From contig QANU01112422.1 in the NCBI GenBank assembly GCA_003254905.1, forward strand, positions 62,001 through 126,000: a stretch of 64,000 bases of DNA, given 5' to 3'. Positions 36,001-47,945 of the stretch are shown piece after piece. Made by a program: the position numbers and the translations under genes. The DNA is from Nissolia schottii (Eukaryota; Streptophyta; Magnoliopsida; Fabales; Fabaceae). The notes under the pieces are model-generated. The model saw only the letters and a list, made by a program, of their open reading frames with translations, was not told the origin of the DNA and made no database searches. Position 1 is the stretch's first letter, and every line of letters starts with the position of its first letter.

Positions 36001-37870
36001 AAGAATGGGCCATGAAAGCATTGCCTCTATCTTTTTGGGATCAGCAGACCCCTCACTAGCTAAAATAATGTGACCCTAGTACTCTTGTTGGCTTTGCTCA
36101 AAGGTTCACTTCTTATTGATGTAGAGGTTGTTCTCTCTTAATCATTCTTGCACTTGTCTTAAATGAACTCGATGATCTGCGACGGTCTTACTGAAATCTG
36201 TCACAAGCTTCTTGAGCTTTCTTCCACATTTTCATCTCTTAAATTTCATTTCTACATTGAATTCTTCATCAAAATTTGGAATGTCATAGTTGTCTTTAAT
36301 CTGTCAAAAGCTTCTTTAGCTTACCTCCACATTTTCATCTCTTTAATTTCATTTCTACAATAAATTCTTGATCAAACTTTGGAATGTGATTGTTGTCTTT
36401 ATTCTATCAAAAGCTTCTTGAGCTCCCATTCCCTAACTAAAACTCTCTTCGATAGTTGTGTGAGGGGCCGAGCGATCTTGCCATATCCCTTGATGCACCT
36501 TTGATAATAGCCTATGAGACCCAAGAATCCCCCAAGACTCTTCAAGTCTTTAAGAATGGGCCATGAAAGCATTGCCTCTATCTTTTTGGGGTCAGCAGAC
36601 CCCTCACTAGCTAAAATAATGTGACCCTAGTACTCTTGTTGGCTTTGCTCAAAGGTTCACTTCTTATTGATGTAGAGGTTGTTCTCTCTTAATCATTCTT
36701 GCACTTGTCTTAAATGAACTTGATGCTCTGCGATGGTCTTACTGAAATCTGTCACAAGCTTCTTGAGCTTTCTTCCACATTTTCATCTCTTAAATTTCAT
36801 TTCTACATTGAATTCTTCATCAAAATTTGGAATGTCATAGTTGTCTTTAATCTGTCACAAGCTTCCTGAGCTTTCTTCCACATTTTCATCTCTTTAATTT
36901 CATTTCTACAACAAATTCTTGATCAAACTTTGGAATGTGATTGTTGTCTTTAATCTGTCGAAAGCTTCTTGAGCTCCCATTCCCCAACTAAAACTCTCTT
37001 CGATAGTTGTGTGAGGGGCCGAGCGATCTTGCCATATCCCTTGATGAACCTTTGATAATAGCCTATGAGACCCAAGAATCCCCCAAGACTCTTCAAGTCT
37101 TTAAGAATGGGCCATGAAAGCATTGCCTCTATCTTTTTGGGGTCAGCAGACCCCTCACTAGCTAAAATAATGTGACCCTAGTACTCTTGTTGGCTTTGCT
37201 CAAAGGTTCACTTCTTATTGATGTAGAGGTTGTTCTCTCTTAATCATTCTTGCACTTGTCTTAAATGAACTCGATGCTCTGCGACGGTCTTACTGAAATC
37301 TGTCACAAGCTTCTTGAGCTTTCTTCCACATTTTCATCTCTTAAATTTCATTTCTACATTGAATTCTTCATCAAAATTTGGAATGTCATAGTTGTCTTTA
37401 ATCTGTCAAAAGCTTCTTTAGCTTACCTCCACATTTTCATCTCTTTAATTTCATTTCTACAACAAATTCTTGATCAAACTTTGGAATGTGATTGTTGTCT
37501 TTAATCTGTCGAAAGCTTCTTGAGCTCCCATTCCCCAACTAAAACTCTCTTCGATGGTTGTGTGAGGGGCCGAGCGATCTTGCCATATCTCTTGATGCAC
37601 CTTTAATAATAGCCTATGAGACCCAAGAATCCCCCAAGACTCTTCAAGTCTTTAAGAATGGGCCATGAAAGCATTGCCTCTATCTTTTTGGGGTCAGCAG
37701 ACCCCTCACTAGCTAAAATAATGTGGCCCAAGTACTCTAGTTGGCTTTGCTCAAAGGTTCACTTCTTATTGAGGTAGAGGTTGTTCTCTCTTAATCATTC
37801 TAGCACTTTGTCTTAAATGAACTTGATGCTCTGCCACGGTCTTACTGAAAATTAGAATATTGTCGAAGAA

Positions 37871-39375
37871 GACCAACACGAACCTTCTGCTGCAGCGCCA
37901 CCTGAAGTCTGTTGCAGCAAACAGGCAGTAAGCTGCCAACTCTGTTGCAGCGAACACACATCTATTTTGCAAGTATATAATTTAATATAACTAGGAATGT
38001 GTAACCTGCAAAAGCAAAAAACCAAGTCACTTAATATCAATTTTGAAAGCAGATGTAAGCTCTCTCTTGAAAACTTCATTGTCAATATTGTCTATGTAAC
38101 CTGCTCCCGGAACCGCCGCCGGGGTCGAATGCCCGCCACTGCCATAGCTGCCACACCACCAGCTTTGATTTTCATGTGTTTGATGAAGATGCCCAACATA
38201 GGCTTGCAAGCAGAAGCAGAATGGAGATATTCAAGGGACATCTTCAACACAACGAATTTTGTTGATGCCAAAGACCTAGGCACCCCTGCTGCTGCTGTGT
38301 TTATCAATGCTCAAAGGGAAACCAAAGCTAGAAAACGTTGAACCAAAACAGGAAACACACAACAATAGAACATCTGGCATAGATCCCCAGTTCCCATTTG
38401 GGACTCAGCAAGCAAATTTGGCGTTCCAGTAAAATTCAAGAGCTTCAATGCGTGATCTAGCTCAAAACGGCGAAGATTAAAAATCAAAACTTTATCCAAA
38501 TTTCTGAGTTTATTGGACATGAACAGATCTGTGTTGCTCGGATCTCTGATTGAAAGAGATGCAATTCTTTTGTTTAGATTGTGTAAAGTTTTGTTATTGT
38601 TTTTGAACTTCTGAACTTTGATAGGGGGAGTAAAAAAGAAGGAGGTGGTGGCGCCAACACCAGAAAGGGTGGCACAGTGGGTGGATGCCGCAGTGGGAAG
38701 GAGGTGGTGGCAGAATGGTGAGGGCAAATTAGAGGATGGAAAGAAAAATCACGAAAGTGATAAAGGGAAAAATGTATAAATCAAATAAAAAAGTTACTAG
38801 AATAAAATATGAATTATTATATAATTATTTATTAAATTTAATCTTAACCTCTCATGTATGTTTTGGATGAGTGAGATTCATGGACAAAGTTGGTCCCTAA
38901 ATCAGTCTACAATGAAATCAAAGCCTGAGATAGAGAGATAACTAAGGATCCGCGAAACTAAGAAAATTCCTTCCTATTGAGGGCAACCCATTGGGACAAC
39001 CAAACTTGTGATGACAAAGAGAAAAGAAAAGAACACAGCAAAGGACTGTAGAGTATTATAACGGAGGTTATTATTGAGAATATCTTTTAGTTCCAACAGT
39101 ATAGAAATACGTTAACGACAAACACAGTATCATGACGCCATTATCCTTTCACATCTGTACTACAGTTTCAAGATCAAACGTTCGGGAAAAACAAGTATTT
39201 ATCCACTTTACAATAGATTCAGTAAAATCTGATCCATAATGCTGATAACAACTTAAAACCATAGCAACTTTTGGAACGTAATAACTTATATTCATAATCC
39301 TGCACAACAGCTCCCGGCACCCATAGTAAACTATCAGAATTTGGAAGGCAACACCGCCAATAAAACATTGCCCTT
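37871..39375. other. Unassigned region before the RRM gene 3' end
   Basis: It holds CTGTTGCAGC-type short repeats at 37880-37960 and two moderate open frames, 37997-38341 (+, 114 codons) and 38311-38727 (-, 138 codons). Neither shows a domain I recognise, and neither has clear gene context. The part next to 39375 should include the 3' UTR of the minus-strand RRM gene. Confidence 0.35.
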
Positions 39376-42300
39376 CTAGTATGGTCTATACCTCCAATCA
39401 GCTCTAGATGGTCTTCTACTGGGAATTCCATGACCCCACTGCAAAAGAAAATAATGTCAAACCGAAAACAAAAACCTTGCAGCGTAGATTCAATGCCCCA
39501 ATATTTTAGTGTCTATAACATGCATGGAAAGGATTATCCAATTTGTTTATACAATGATTCAAAACTTAAGCATTTCATACAGCAGATATTGCACTATGAG
39601 CAAGACACAAAAAAAAAAAAAAAAAAAAAAACCTTACGGTTTGGATTCAAAATAATTAAATGAAAAAATTGTTGACAAACTATCCAAGTCGTCATCTCTT
39701 ATATATAATAGTTATAAAATCAATAATGCATCAATACTCACATCATCGAAGTCCAGGCTGCCATACAAGCTCCCATAAGTTCGCATGGGACCGCCAAATC
39801 CTCTGAAAGAATCCATGCTATTCAACATAAAATTGGCACTGGGACTGGGCTCAGCATCATCAAGAGGTGTGGCTGAATCTATTGCTACCTGCAGGAGCAA
39901 GTTGCTAAAAAATTAATTCGTATATAAATCTGGTACATATTTTTATTTGTATTGAACATTTCAGAACAATGTGCGCAACTAGATGCATGTATAATTAATA
40001 GTATCACTATTGGATTTCATCTTGACATTCACAACCTATTGTTGTCACAAATTCTGCACTTTCATTAATCACAATACCACATAGGTCTATTGTGATGAAA
40101 AGTAATTACTGCACACTGATGAACATCACATAGATGTCAGATTGCAGTAATATAATCTAAGTCCAGACTTCTATGATATTTACTTCTAATTGAAGGTGCA
40201 AACTAGTTGAGGTCCTGGTCTCTTGGTGTTATTCCAATAATATCATGCTTACACCAGGAAGGGGCTTTTTAAAGAGGAGGAGGAAGGGGAGAGGGTTTAT
40301 CTCCTAAATAAATCAATTTCCACCACCACATCTATTGTTGAAAATTCAACATCATTATGGGCAAACAATGGCTCATAATTGACGCAAGTATGGAAGCAAT
40401 GCACAGCAGGAGCAAATCCAAATTAACGTACCTGATGACCGCAGATCTCATGCAGCCTTCGAGATACACGATCTGCCACGCCATCTTCAGCAAAAGTAAC
40501 AAAACCAAAACCTCTATGACCAGATCTCTTAGGATCCTAAGTCAAAATAGACAGGTGAGCAATGTTAGTCAGCTATCAGAACTTGCATATTCATTTTATT
40601 TAATATACTTACCCTTGGAATATAGACATCTAATATACGGCCAAATCTTCCAAAATACTGGTGGAGATCCTCTGTGGTTGCTTTCTGGGGAAGACGACCA
40701 ACAAAAATCTTTTTGCCCATTCCATGAGAAGGTTGTCCCCCTATTTTACAGAATAAAGTAGTCAGTATACAGCAACATTAATCATTTTTAATTCAATATT
40801 GATGCTTCCATGCTTAGTGCTTACTTCCATAAATTGAGCCAGGATAGTCGTCATATAAAGTAGGAGCACCAAGTGCTGGATATCTAGTAGTTGCAGAAGT
40901 ATATGCATTGTATGCACCATATCCTCCCTGTGACATTCTGCCAATTGGCTTGAAGTCATCTTCCTGTCAAAATTGCATAACATCTTATTTACAAAGATCA
41001 TATGGAAAAGAATGTATAACCAAAAGTATTTCCATCCAAATCCCTTAATTTTCTCTTTAAATTCCTTATCCTTTTCTAAAAAGTTCATCTATCTATCCAT
41101 ATGAACAGCATAACATCCTTATCCTTCATTTGTAGAAGGTCCGGAAGAAGAAATGAGTTCTTATTGCTTATGTCGAATTTGTGGAAAAATAAAAGAGTGG
41201 AATAAGAATATATGAAAGCGATTCTTGGGTACTTAGGTTCAATGCTTGAGTGTCATAGATAAAAAGCACCACTATAAATAGTCATTAGGTAATAAATACA
41301 CACATAGTTCCAGAGAGTTCACACTTAGCTATTTCCTTAATACTTGTACTTTTCCAATAGAAAAAACTCAACAGTCACATGCATTATCATTAACCTAAGA
41401 AGCACACATTCTTGAAAATAGCTGCTGTTCCATACCCGTATCAAATATGTATCATATCAGAAACTTTTGGATACTCCTCGTCAAACCAAGATTTACTAGA
41501 CTTTTAAGCTTGTTACAAATGAAGTATTAACAATAAGGGAAACTCTGAAAACTAAAGGAGCCAAAGGAAGGTCAGTGATGAAATGACAGTGGTCATGAGC
41601 GAAAGAGCATACGATGGTACATGCTTGTGCATGAAAACAAGCACAGCAAGAATAGAGAGCTTGTGATGGCAAATGCAGCGATGGGTGTCAGTGGGAAGGC
41701 TGGTCGAATTGGCTAAGGCTGTCTGGTGGTGGTTGCTGGCAGTGGATAGCTCACCAGGGACGATGCAGCTGATGAAGGTGAAACTATTGCACAGGAACAA
41801 AGCTCCAAAACCACAGGAAAAGCAATGGTGGAGTTGCCCATCAGAAAAATGAGTTTGCCGCAGTGGTGGCACGTTAGAGTTGGTGCAGCTGGTACGTGCA
41901 AATCTGGTTCACCGAAACACAGTTTCAGAACCACTGGAATAAGGCGGAGTGGAGGAGTCGCTGGGAAAAATGATTGTTGGTGGCGGGTAGATTCCCCAAA
42001 ATGGAGCAACAAGTGTAGGCATAATGGTAAGCATAGAAATGAAGCACCAGAACCACCACAAGAGCACAAGAATTTAATGATTGAATTTGTGTACTATTCA
42101 AGGGATTGGCATAGCAAGAGAGTTTCACAACTAAGTTCCAAATTTTGTAGGAACTCATGATACAGCAACGAAATGCACATGAGCAAATCACAGAGAATGG
42201 TACCCTTCTAATACCAAGTTGAATTTGTAGAAAAGTAGCAGAGAAGGAAGAGTGGAAGAGAATGTTTGCTTGAATTTTATAAAGATACCAAGCACCACTA

Positions 42301-45300
42301 TCTATAGTCATTAGGAAAAAAATGCACGCATAGTTTCAAGAAGAATTAATACTTACCTATTTCCTACGACTCTGTTTCCAATGCCACACATTTGTCACAT
42401 TGCAAAACTCAACAGTCACATTTATTATTCTTAACAATCCTGCTCAAGCTTATAATACTACACTTTGAAGCTTTTTCCAAATGGAGTCTTCACAATAAGA
42501 GAAAACAAAAAATTAACTCTACGAAACATAGATAGCTGGAAGTCGACGAGCTTGTAGGAAATAAACTGACAGTGGTCGCCGGCTAAAGAGCTTTGCCAGA
42601 AACATTGGCACAGGCTAAAACAGGTTGGTGTGCGAAGAAACATGCAGCTAAAATAGTGTGTGTGGTGACAGGTGCAGCAGTGAATGGCGGTGGGCTGAAG
42701 GTGGGAAGCATGTGGCGGTTGAGGATGATGGGTAGCTCGTCAGAGACGATGTAGCTGGTGGATGCGCAACTATTGCACGGGAACTAAGCTCCAAAACCAC
42801 TGTGTAGAGTAGTAGAGTTTCCAGCTAGAACAATGAGTTGTCAATGGTGGGTAGCATGCTGGAGTTGGTGCAACTAGTAGATGCGCAATTGTTTCACAAA
42901 AAACAGGGTTCCACAACCGTTGGAATAAGGCCCAGTGGAGGAATGCGGTAATCATGAGAATGAAGTGCCCAAACCAAGAAAAGATAGCACAAATTTTAAG
43001 TGCTTGAAAATTTGTGTACTACTCAAGGAATTGGCATTGCGTGAGATTTCCATATATATAGACTTCCAAATTTTGAAGGAACTCAGTAACGGAATGGTGA
43101 CAAACAAGTCAGAGTATGGTATTGCTTTGATGCCATGTAGAATTTGTAGAAAAACAAAAGATAAGGAAGAGTGAAAGAACAATGTTTGGAAGAGAATGTT
43201 TGGGTTCTTAAGTTCAATTCATGAGTGTTACAAATAGCAATCACCATGTAGGGGATGAATTGACGGTGGTCGCCAACGAAAGTGTGTTGCCAGAAAAAGA
43301 CCCATATGCCCCCATACTAAATCAAAAAACAGAAAAAAGAGGGTAAAATAGATATTCCGAGCTGAGATTTACTGGGATTTACTGGTATCTCGGTAGAGAT
43401 TTGGTGGGATGAAAATCTGTGACAAAATAGCTTTCCCATGGGATTGACTACCCTGTTTAATATTATATAAATGAATTTAGTTTATTAGTATTCCTTTAAA
43501 TAGAAAGTCCTAATTTATATCAAAAGTATATGCTTACATAAAAAAATTTTAAATCGACATAGCTAATTTTAAATTATATATAGATTAATGCAATTCTTTT
43601 ATAGTTTTATTTAATAAAATGCATTAAAAATTAAACCCTATGTAATGCCCGTGCAATGCACAGGCTATGTACTAACTAGTTCTACACTTCTGTTCAATCG
43701 TTAGTCACTCCTTTCCATGATTTGTAAGACTTTCAAACATAGCCTCAAAGAACCATATAAAAACTTAGAACTAAATGGCCTTCCTGTTCCTGAAAATTTG
43801 GTTTATGACATAATACAAAGGTGTCACTTAATTCATGTAGCCAATCCCACCTGGTGGGAAGCCACTTTTGTTGTTAATTGTTGTTGTTGTAACAGTGCTT
43901 GAATGCATTATGTATAAAGCAGTGCTTTTATTAATACTATATTATTGCTGCAAGTAGATACTAACTTCAATAAAACATGCAAAAGAAAATGACAAAGCAA
44001 CCACGTTTACAAGGATTTTTCACAAATACTAAGTAAAAGAATAAGCTCTAAATAATCTTGCCTTAGGTGTTGCTCGATCAACCACCACAGTAGAACCCTC
44101 CAATTCATGGGTTTCTGCCATCAAACTCTCTACAGAATCTGCAGCACAGAATATCCTCCTTAAAGCAATTGATACATCATACAACCTTTCCACTATATTT
44201 CAAAAGTTAGACTACAAACAAATAAAAAGGAACTTCCCAGTTGTATCATCATGAAAGCAAAAAGCACTTACATTAACTAGAATAGCTCAAGAAGCTCTCC
44301 TAATATAATCATAATTCATAAATATAAGACAAATCTATAGCTTGAAATGACCAGAGTAAGAAGAAATATGCCACTCACATAGTGAAATTACCAATTCTCA
44401 TTGCCAAAACAAAGAATAAGTAAACTAAGGATCTAATACTTAAAAGTTTGTAAAGCAAACACTAGGTCATGTAAATATAAAGTTTTATCTCCATTCCATC
44501 CTAAACTAGTGCATGTGCCCAAGTATGGATCTCAATTAAATAGTAAAATAGGTTTTCAAGTCCAATGAAAACAGAAACAGTTGCTGATGATGTGATTCCT
44601 GGAACCAACCATTCATATTTTAAGATAAACAGACATAATGTAAGACATAAATGAAGCACCAGTATCTAATGTACTCGTTAATTATTTTTATATAGAGGGA
44701 AAATAGGCATGCATCCCTGAGTACTCTCATAGTTCTGCCAGTGTTAAACCAAGATCTTAGTTAAGTAGATAACTATCAAATAAACTTAAATTCAAGGATA
44801 ACTAATATACAATAAATCCATACACTTAAATATGCAGACAATTACAGCATACAGGCAAATATAGATGGCCCAACCTGCATTTGCAAAAGTGATAAAACCA
44901 ATTCCTCGATGCCTTTTTGATCCTTGATCCTGTTGGAAATAAATGATAAACTATTTATAATTTAAAAAAATGTAAACTTGTATACTCCATGCACAAGTTT
45001 GCAGCAAAATTGTATAACTACAAAATGCAGTCATCAGTGTGCATATGTATGTGTGTGTGTGTGCGCGCGTGTGTACACAACGATGGATCCTCTCATGTCA
45101 AAATTTCACTTGATTTTTTACCATTGATTAGGTTCTCTTGTGGGTCCCATTCCCATACTTGGCCCCACCTTCTTGATGAATGGTAAAAATCAACACACAA
45201 CCACGTTAAGTGAAATCTGAACATGAGGATCAACTCCCATATGTACACAGTACACTGCACACCAACTGGATTATAATTTTACATGAATGACAATCAAAGG

Positions 45301-47945
45301 AGGGCAAGCACCTTTGGCATGTACAAGTCTGTTATTTCACCATATTTCTCAAAATGACTGCAATGGAAAAAAAGAAACAGTCAAATGGTGTCAGACTAAC
45401 GCATCCGTTTCCTCCGCGTCAATTCTAGATTCATTATAAGAGTATATTACCAAAGAAGAAAAGACCCTCAATTATTTTAATGAAGACATCACAGTCATAT
45501 ATACCTTCTAAGATTTGCTTCTGATACTGACGGCGGAATTCTGGCCACAAAGATTCTGGTAACTTTTTTGACTGGCGCTCTCATCTCCTCCTTTAAAATG
45601 AAAGCATCGCAAGCATCAGTAGGCCAATCACACATCATTATAACATGTAGTGAACCAACCATGAACCATACTAGAAATAAATTCACGTTTAAGCATCAGT
45701 TTGACTAAAACCTTTGGTGTTGCCACTTTGACCTCCAACATCCTGTTACCGAGAATGTGTTCACTTGATAATACATTCTGCAGCAAGAAAATCGTCCAAC
45801 ATGAGATATAGCATGAAAGAGTTACCAGCAATGTACCTGTATGTGTGTATGTCTCAAAAGCAGTTACCTTAGCATCATCCACAGATGTAAATGTAACATA
45901 TCCAAAACCACGAGACCGGCCAGTTGATCGTTCCTACAATACAATGCAAGTAGATTAAAATGTGCCTCCAGAAAACTTGGGGTTTAGGGGAAATCTAACA
46001 TCATCAAATAATCACTGATCAATGACAAAGAAGGAAACTATCTCATTGCATGTGTTTTAGAGAAGGATTCAAAAACTCCAAAATGGTAAAAGGTGGGCAA
46101 GACAAGATTAAACAGTAAATCTTGAGAGAAAGTGTAATGAACAAGCAATGAAACTGTTTTTTCAACTAAATGATTCTTCGTTACAATTACAATTTACAAG
46201 GATAACTCACTCCAACTTCTCTCTAAACTAAATACGGTGCCACTCTCAATAATTCTACCTTGGCAACAATGCTTTCCATTCCTATTTATAGGTGATTCTA
46301 AGAGGGTACAATTGTCTTTTGATTCCTTAGTATAGTATTATTAATGTTGACGTGTCGCAGTTCAATTGGTTTTCAAGATGATGTGTTGAACTTCTGTTGG
46401 TTCGTAATTATCAAACCATTGGCCCTTTTCATTTGGCCCAAATCCATGTGTTTGCTATGGCCCATTGCTTTGTTTGATTTGGAGTGTCTTCTTGTGGCCA
46501 ATTTCTCCAAGTGGCTAGTGTCGTCATGAGCGTCGCGGGGTGTTACACTACGGTGAACATGACACCCTCATGTGCGCACAACCCTTTATCGTAAGCACAA
46601 CTCCCTCCTTCTATGAGCACAACCCATCCTCGTGAGTGTGCCTCCTTCTCGTGAGCATGATCATCTCTTGCGAAGGAAACCCCTTCTCACAAGAGTGACT
46701 CCCACCTCATGTGAGCACAACCTCTTCTCGCGAGTGCAACTCCCTTTTCCTATGAGCATGCCTCCCTCCATGTGAGCATGACTCCCTCCTCGCGAGCCTG
46801 ACTCCATTTGTGTGAGCATTGTTTGGGGTTGCGTCTTCTCGTTTTCTAATGCCCTCAAGAACCACATGAGTTCATAAAACACTTTTCTCCCAATCACAGG
46901 TAATCGCTAAACATTATCCCCCAGCTTAATGAAGGATATTTTATCCTTCATCAAGCGCATTTACCTTTTCACTTTTAATTATTAAAGCACTTTTCTCCCA
47001 ATTGTGAGTATTCCCTAAAACAAGTGGCAATGTCATAAAGCATAAAAGCAACTAAATGTTTTCTTTTCTTTTATTCCTTTCATCTTCTCTGAGTGTGTGT
47101 GATACCAAGGTTAACCATGTTACTTTTTCGCTACAAACTTTGCATACATGCACTTAAATGATGTACCATGATGATCTTGTATGGTATTTCCTGGACACTA
47201 AAGCAAAGAGGGTTATAGTGTTGCCTTGAGTAGAAATTTTATACATACTCTACATCACAGTAAATGAAGGATGATTCATGCGAAAGTTACCTTGCAATGG
47301 GACAAACAGCAGAAAAGATTCCATCTTCAACACTTTAAGAAATAAAAGAAATGTCAATTTACCCATAACATAGCTTAGATTAACTCCATGAGTTAATGAG
47401 GGAACTGGGGAGACAACCTCCTCAACCATTTCCTTTGGTGCTTATAGTTTACACTACAACAATTTACTGCTAACTACAAAATACTTCCGCAAGAAAAAGA
47501 TACCACTAAGCAAGTCAATCTAAAGACTTGTATAAAAGGGGCAAAAAAGGAATTCAGGAAAGAACCTCTCACACAAGAATTAACCCCCTACCCACACCCT
47601 CCCCTCTTAATTACACGTAATAGCAATACTAAAAAGGAAAAAAATGGAAGGCAAGGACTAACCCTCATTACGATGCAATCTTCAAGATCACCAAATCTGC
47701 TCATATATTCTTTCAATCCCTCGGTATCAACGTCCCAGGGGATACCCAACACCTAAGATGCAATTTCATGAACACAATATGTTTAACTATTTTATTATTC
47801 GAAAAAAAGGAAAATGAGTATGTTAGCATGTCAATCCTCAAATGTCGATTATTGCAATCGGAAAGGAAAACTGGTAGAAATGAAAAGGAACAAAGGCAAA
47901 CAGAATTGAATGTGCATGACTAACCACAAGCTTTCGCTGCTCCAT
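39376..47945 (-). CDS. Three-RRM RNA-binding protein (hnRNP-like)
   Basis: Plant hnRNP-like protein with three RNA-recognition motifs, matching my memory of Arabidopsis At4g36960. Thirteen exons join in phase: 47945-47925, 47752-47663, 45933-45868, 45777-45712, 45590-45505, 45357-45312, 44929-44875, 44138-44062, 40963-40825, 40740-40613, 40536-40432, 39888-39742 and 39438-39376, giving 362 aa. RRM1 has RNP1 RGFGYVTF at residues 45-52. RRM2 has RNP2 IFVARI at 94-99 and RNP1 RGIGFITF at 133-140. RRM3 has RNP2 IFVGRL at 227-232 and RNP1 RGFGFVTF at 266-273. A Gly/Tyr-rich linker precedes RRM3 and the protein ends RADWRYRPY. The first exon codes only seven residues. The intron after 44062 uses a GC donor (AAG|GCAAG). 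Large introns carry a MITE, an LTR and a Helitron-like end. Nuclear action in mRNA processing or stability is a family inference. Confidence 0.95.
41120..43290. repeat. Duplicated block of about 1 kb within an RRM-gene intron
   Basis: Segments about 41150-42330 and 42340-43250 are diverged direct repeats. Shared words include GTAGCTGGTGGATGCGCAA / GCAGCTGATGAAGGTGAAA, ACAAAGCTCCAAAACCAC, TTTGTGTACTAYTCAAGG and TTGGCATAGC/GCGTGAG. A third partial start appears near 43255. No intact reading frame or known domain is seen. It probably belongs to the insertion that ends with the Helitron-like terminus at 43679. Confidence 0.65.
43300..43679 (+). mobile_element. Helitron-like 3' end
   Basis: The 19-base near-palindrome GCCCGTGCAATGCACAGGC (43647-43665) is followed after ten bases by CTAG (43676-43679) and then a host T. 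A hairpin 10-12 bases before CTRR with insertion before T is the recognised 3' signature of Helitrons. The 5' TC end was not located; the start given here is arbitrary and the element may include the duplicated block 41120-43290. Confidence 0.55.
43745..43905 (+). mobile_element. RTE-type LINE 3' end relic
   Basis: An open stretch encodes words of the RTE reverse transcriptase C-terminus, including LIHVANPTWWEA. It is followed by a (TTG)n-like tail at about 43868-43893, which is how RTE elements end. It is 5'-truncated and lies in an intron of the RRM gene, antisense to it. Confidence 0.75.
45030..45075. repeat. (GT)n microsatellite
   Basis: A run of ATGTGTGTGTGTGTGCGCGCG-type dinucleotides borders the MITE that follows. 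Confidence 0.9.
45080..45241. mobile_element. 162 bp MITE with 8 bp target duplication (RRM-gene intron)
   Basis: Inverted ends carry GGATCCTCTCATGTCAAAAT on the left and the reverse complement of GTTGATCCTCATGTTCAGAT on the right. TGTACACA flanks both sides (45072-45079 and 45242-45249). It shares the GATCCTC core and size class with the element at 5148-5318. Confidence 0.82.
46084..46547 (-). mobile_element. LTR in an RRM-gene intron, minus orientation
   Basis: On the minus strand the block runs from TGTAACACCCCGCGACG to TTTTACCA. It has a TATA-like CCTATAAATAGG and a following stretch typical of transcribed LTR sequence. Beyond its 5' side, near 46915-46930, the minus strand reads AAGCTGGGGGATAATG, resembling a polypurine tract; this would make it a 3' LTR of a truncated element. 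No flanking duplication is seen. It is a fossil. Confidence 0.55.
46556..46835. repeat. Degenerate tandem repeat, unit about 22-25 bp
   Basis: Repeated words such as GTGAGCATGACTCCCTCCTC and GTGAGCACAACC recur about ten times with drift. It lies between the LTR and the polypurine-like tract, so it probably belongs to the same element. Confidence 0.8.

Larger units (their letters stand above)
30444..37870 (-). repeat. Tandem array of a Ty3/gypsy reverse transcriptase fragment, about 550 bp unit
   Basis: The landmark GGGGCCGAGCGATCTTG recurs at about 34274, 34820, 35361, 35913, 36464, 37015 and 37567, giving seven units spaced 541-552 bp. On the minus strand each unit matches the connection region after the Ty3/gypsy reverse transcriptase palm (words such as EYLGHIILASEG, GFLGLIGYYQ and KGYGKIARPLTQL). 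A duplicated 100 bp spacer containing AAAGCTTCTTTAGCTTACC lies between. The right end (37850-37870) adds the start of the same domain. The left end (30444-30621) is separated from the main array by the LTR block 30622-34198. All of it is a fossil with no intact frame. Confidence 0.88.

Noticed and set aside
34199-37870. Regularly spaced repeats considered as a CRISPR-like array
   Set aside because: The 550 bp units are near-identical throughout, with no short repeat plus unique spacer pattern, and they encode a retroelement fragment in a plant genome.
37997-38727. Two open frames of 114 and 138 codons on opposite strands
   Set aside because: No recognised domain, no splice context and no supporting neighbours; kept only as an unassigned region.
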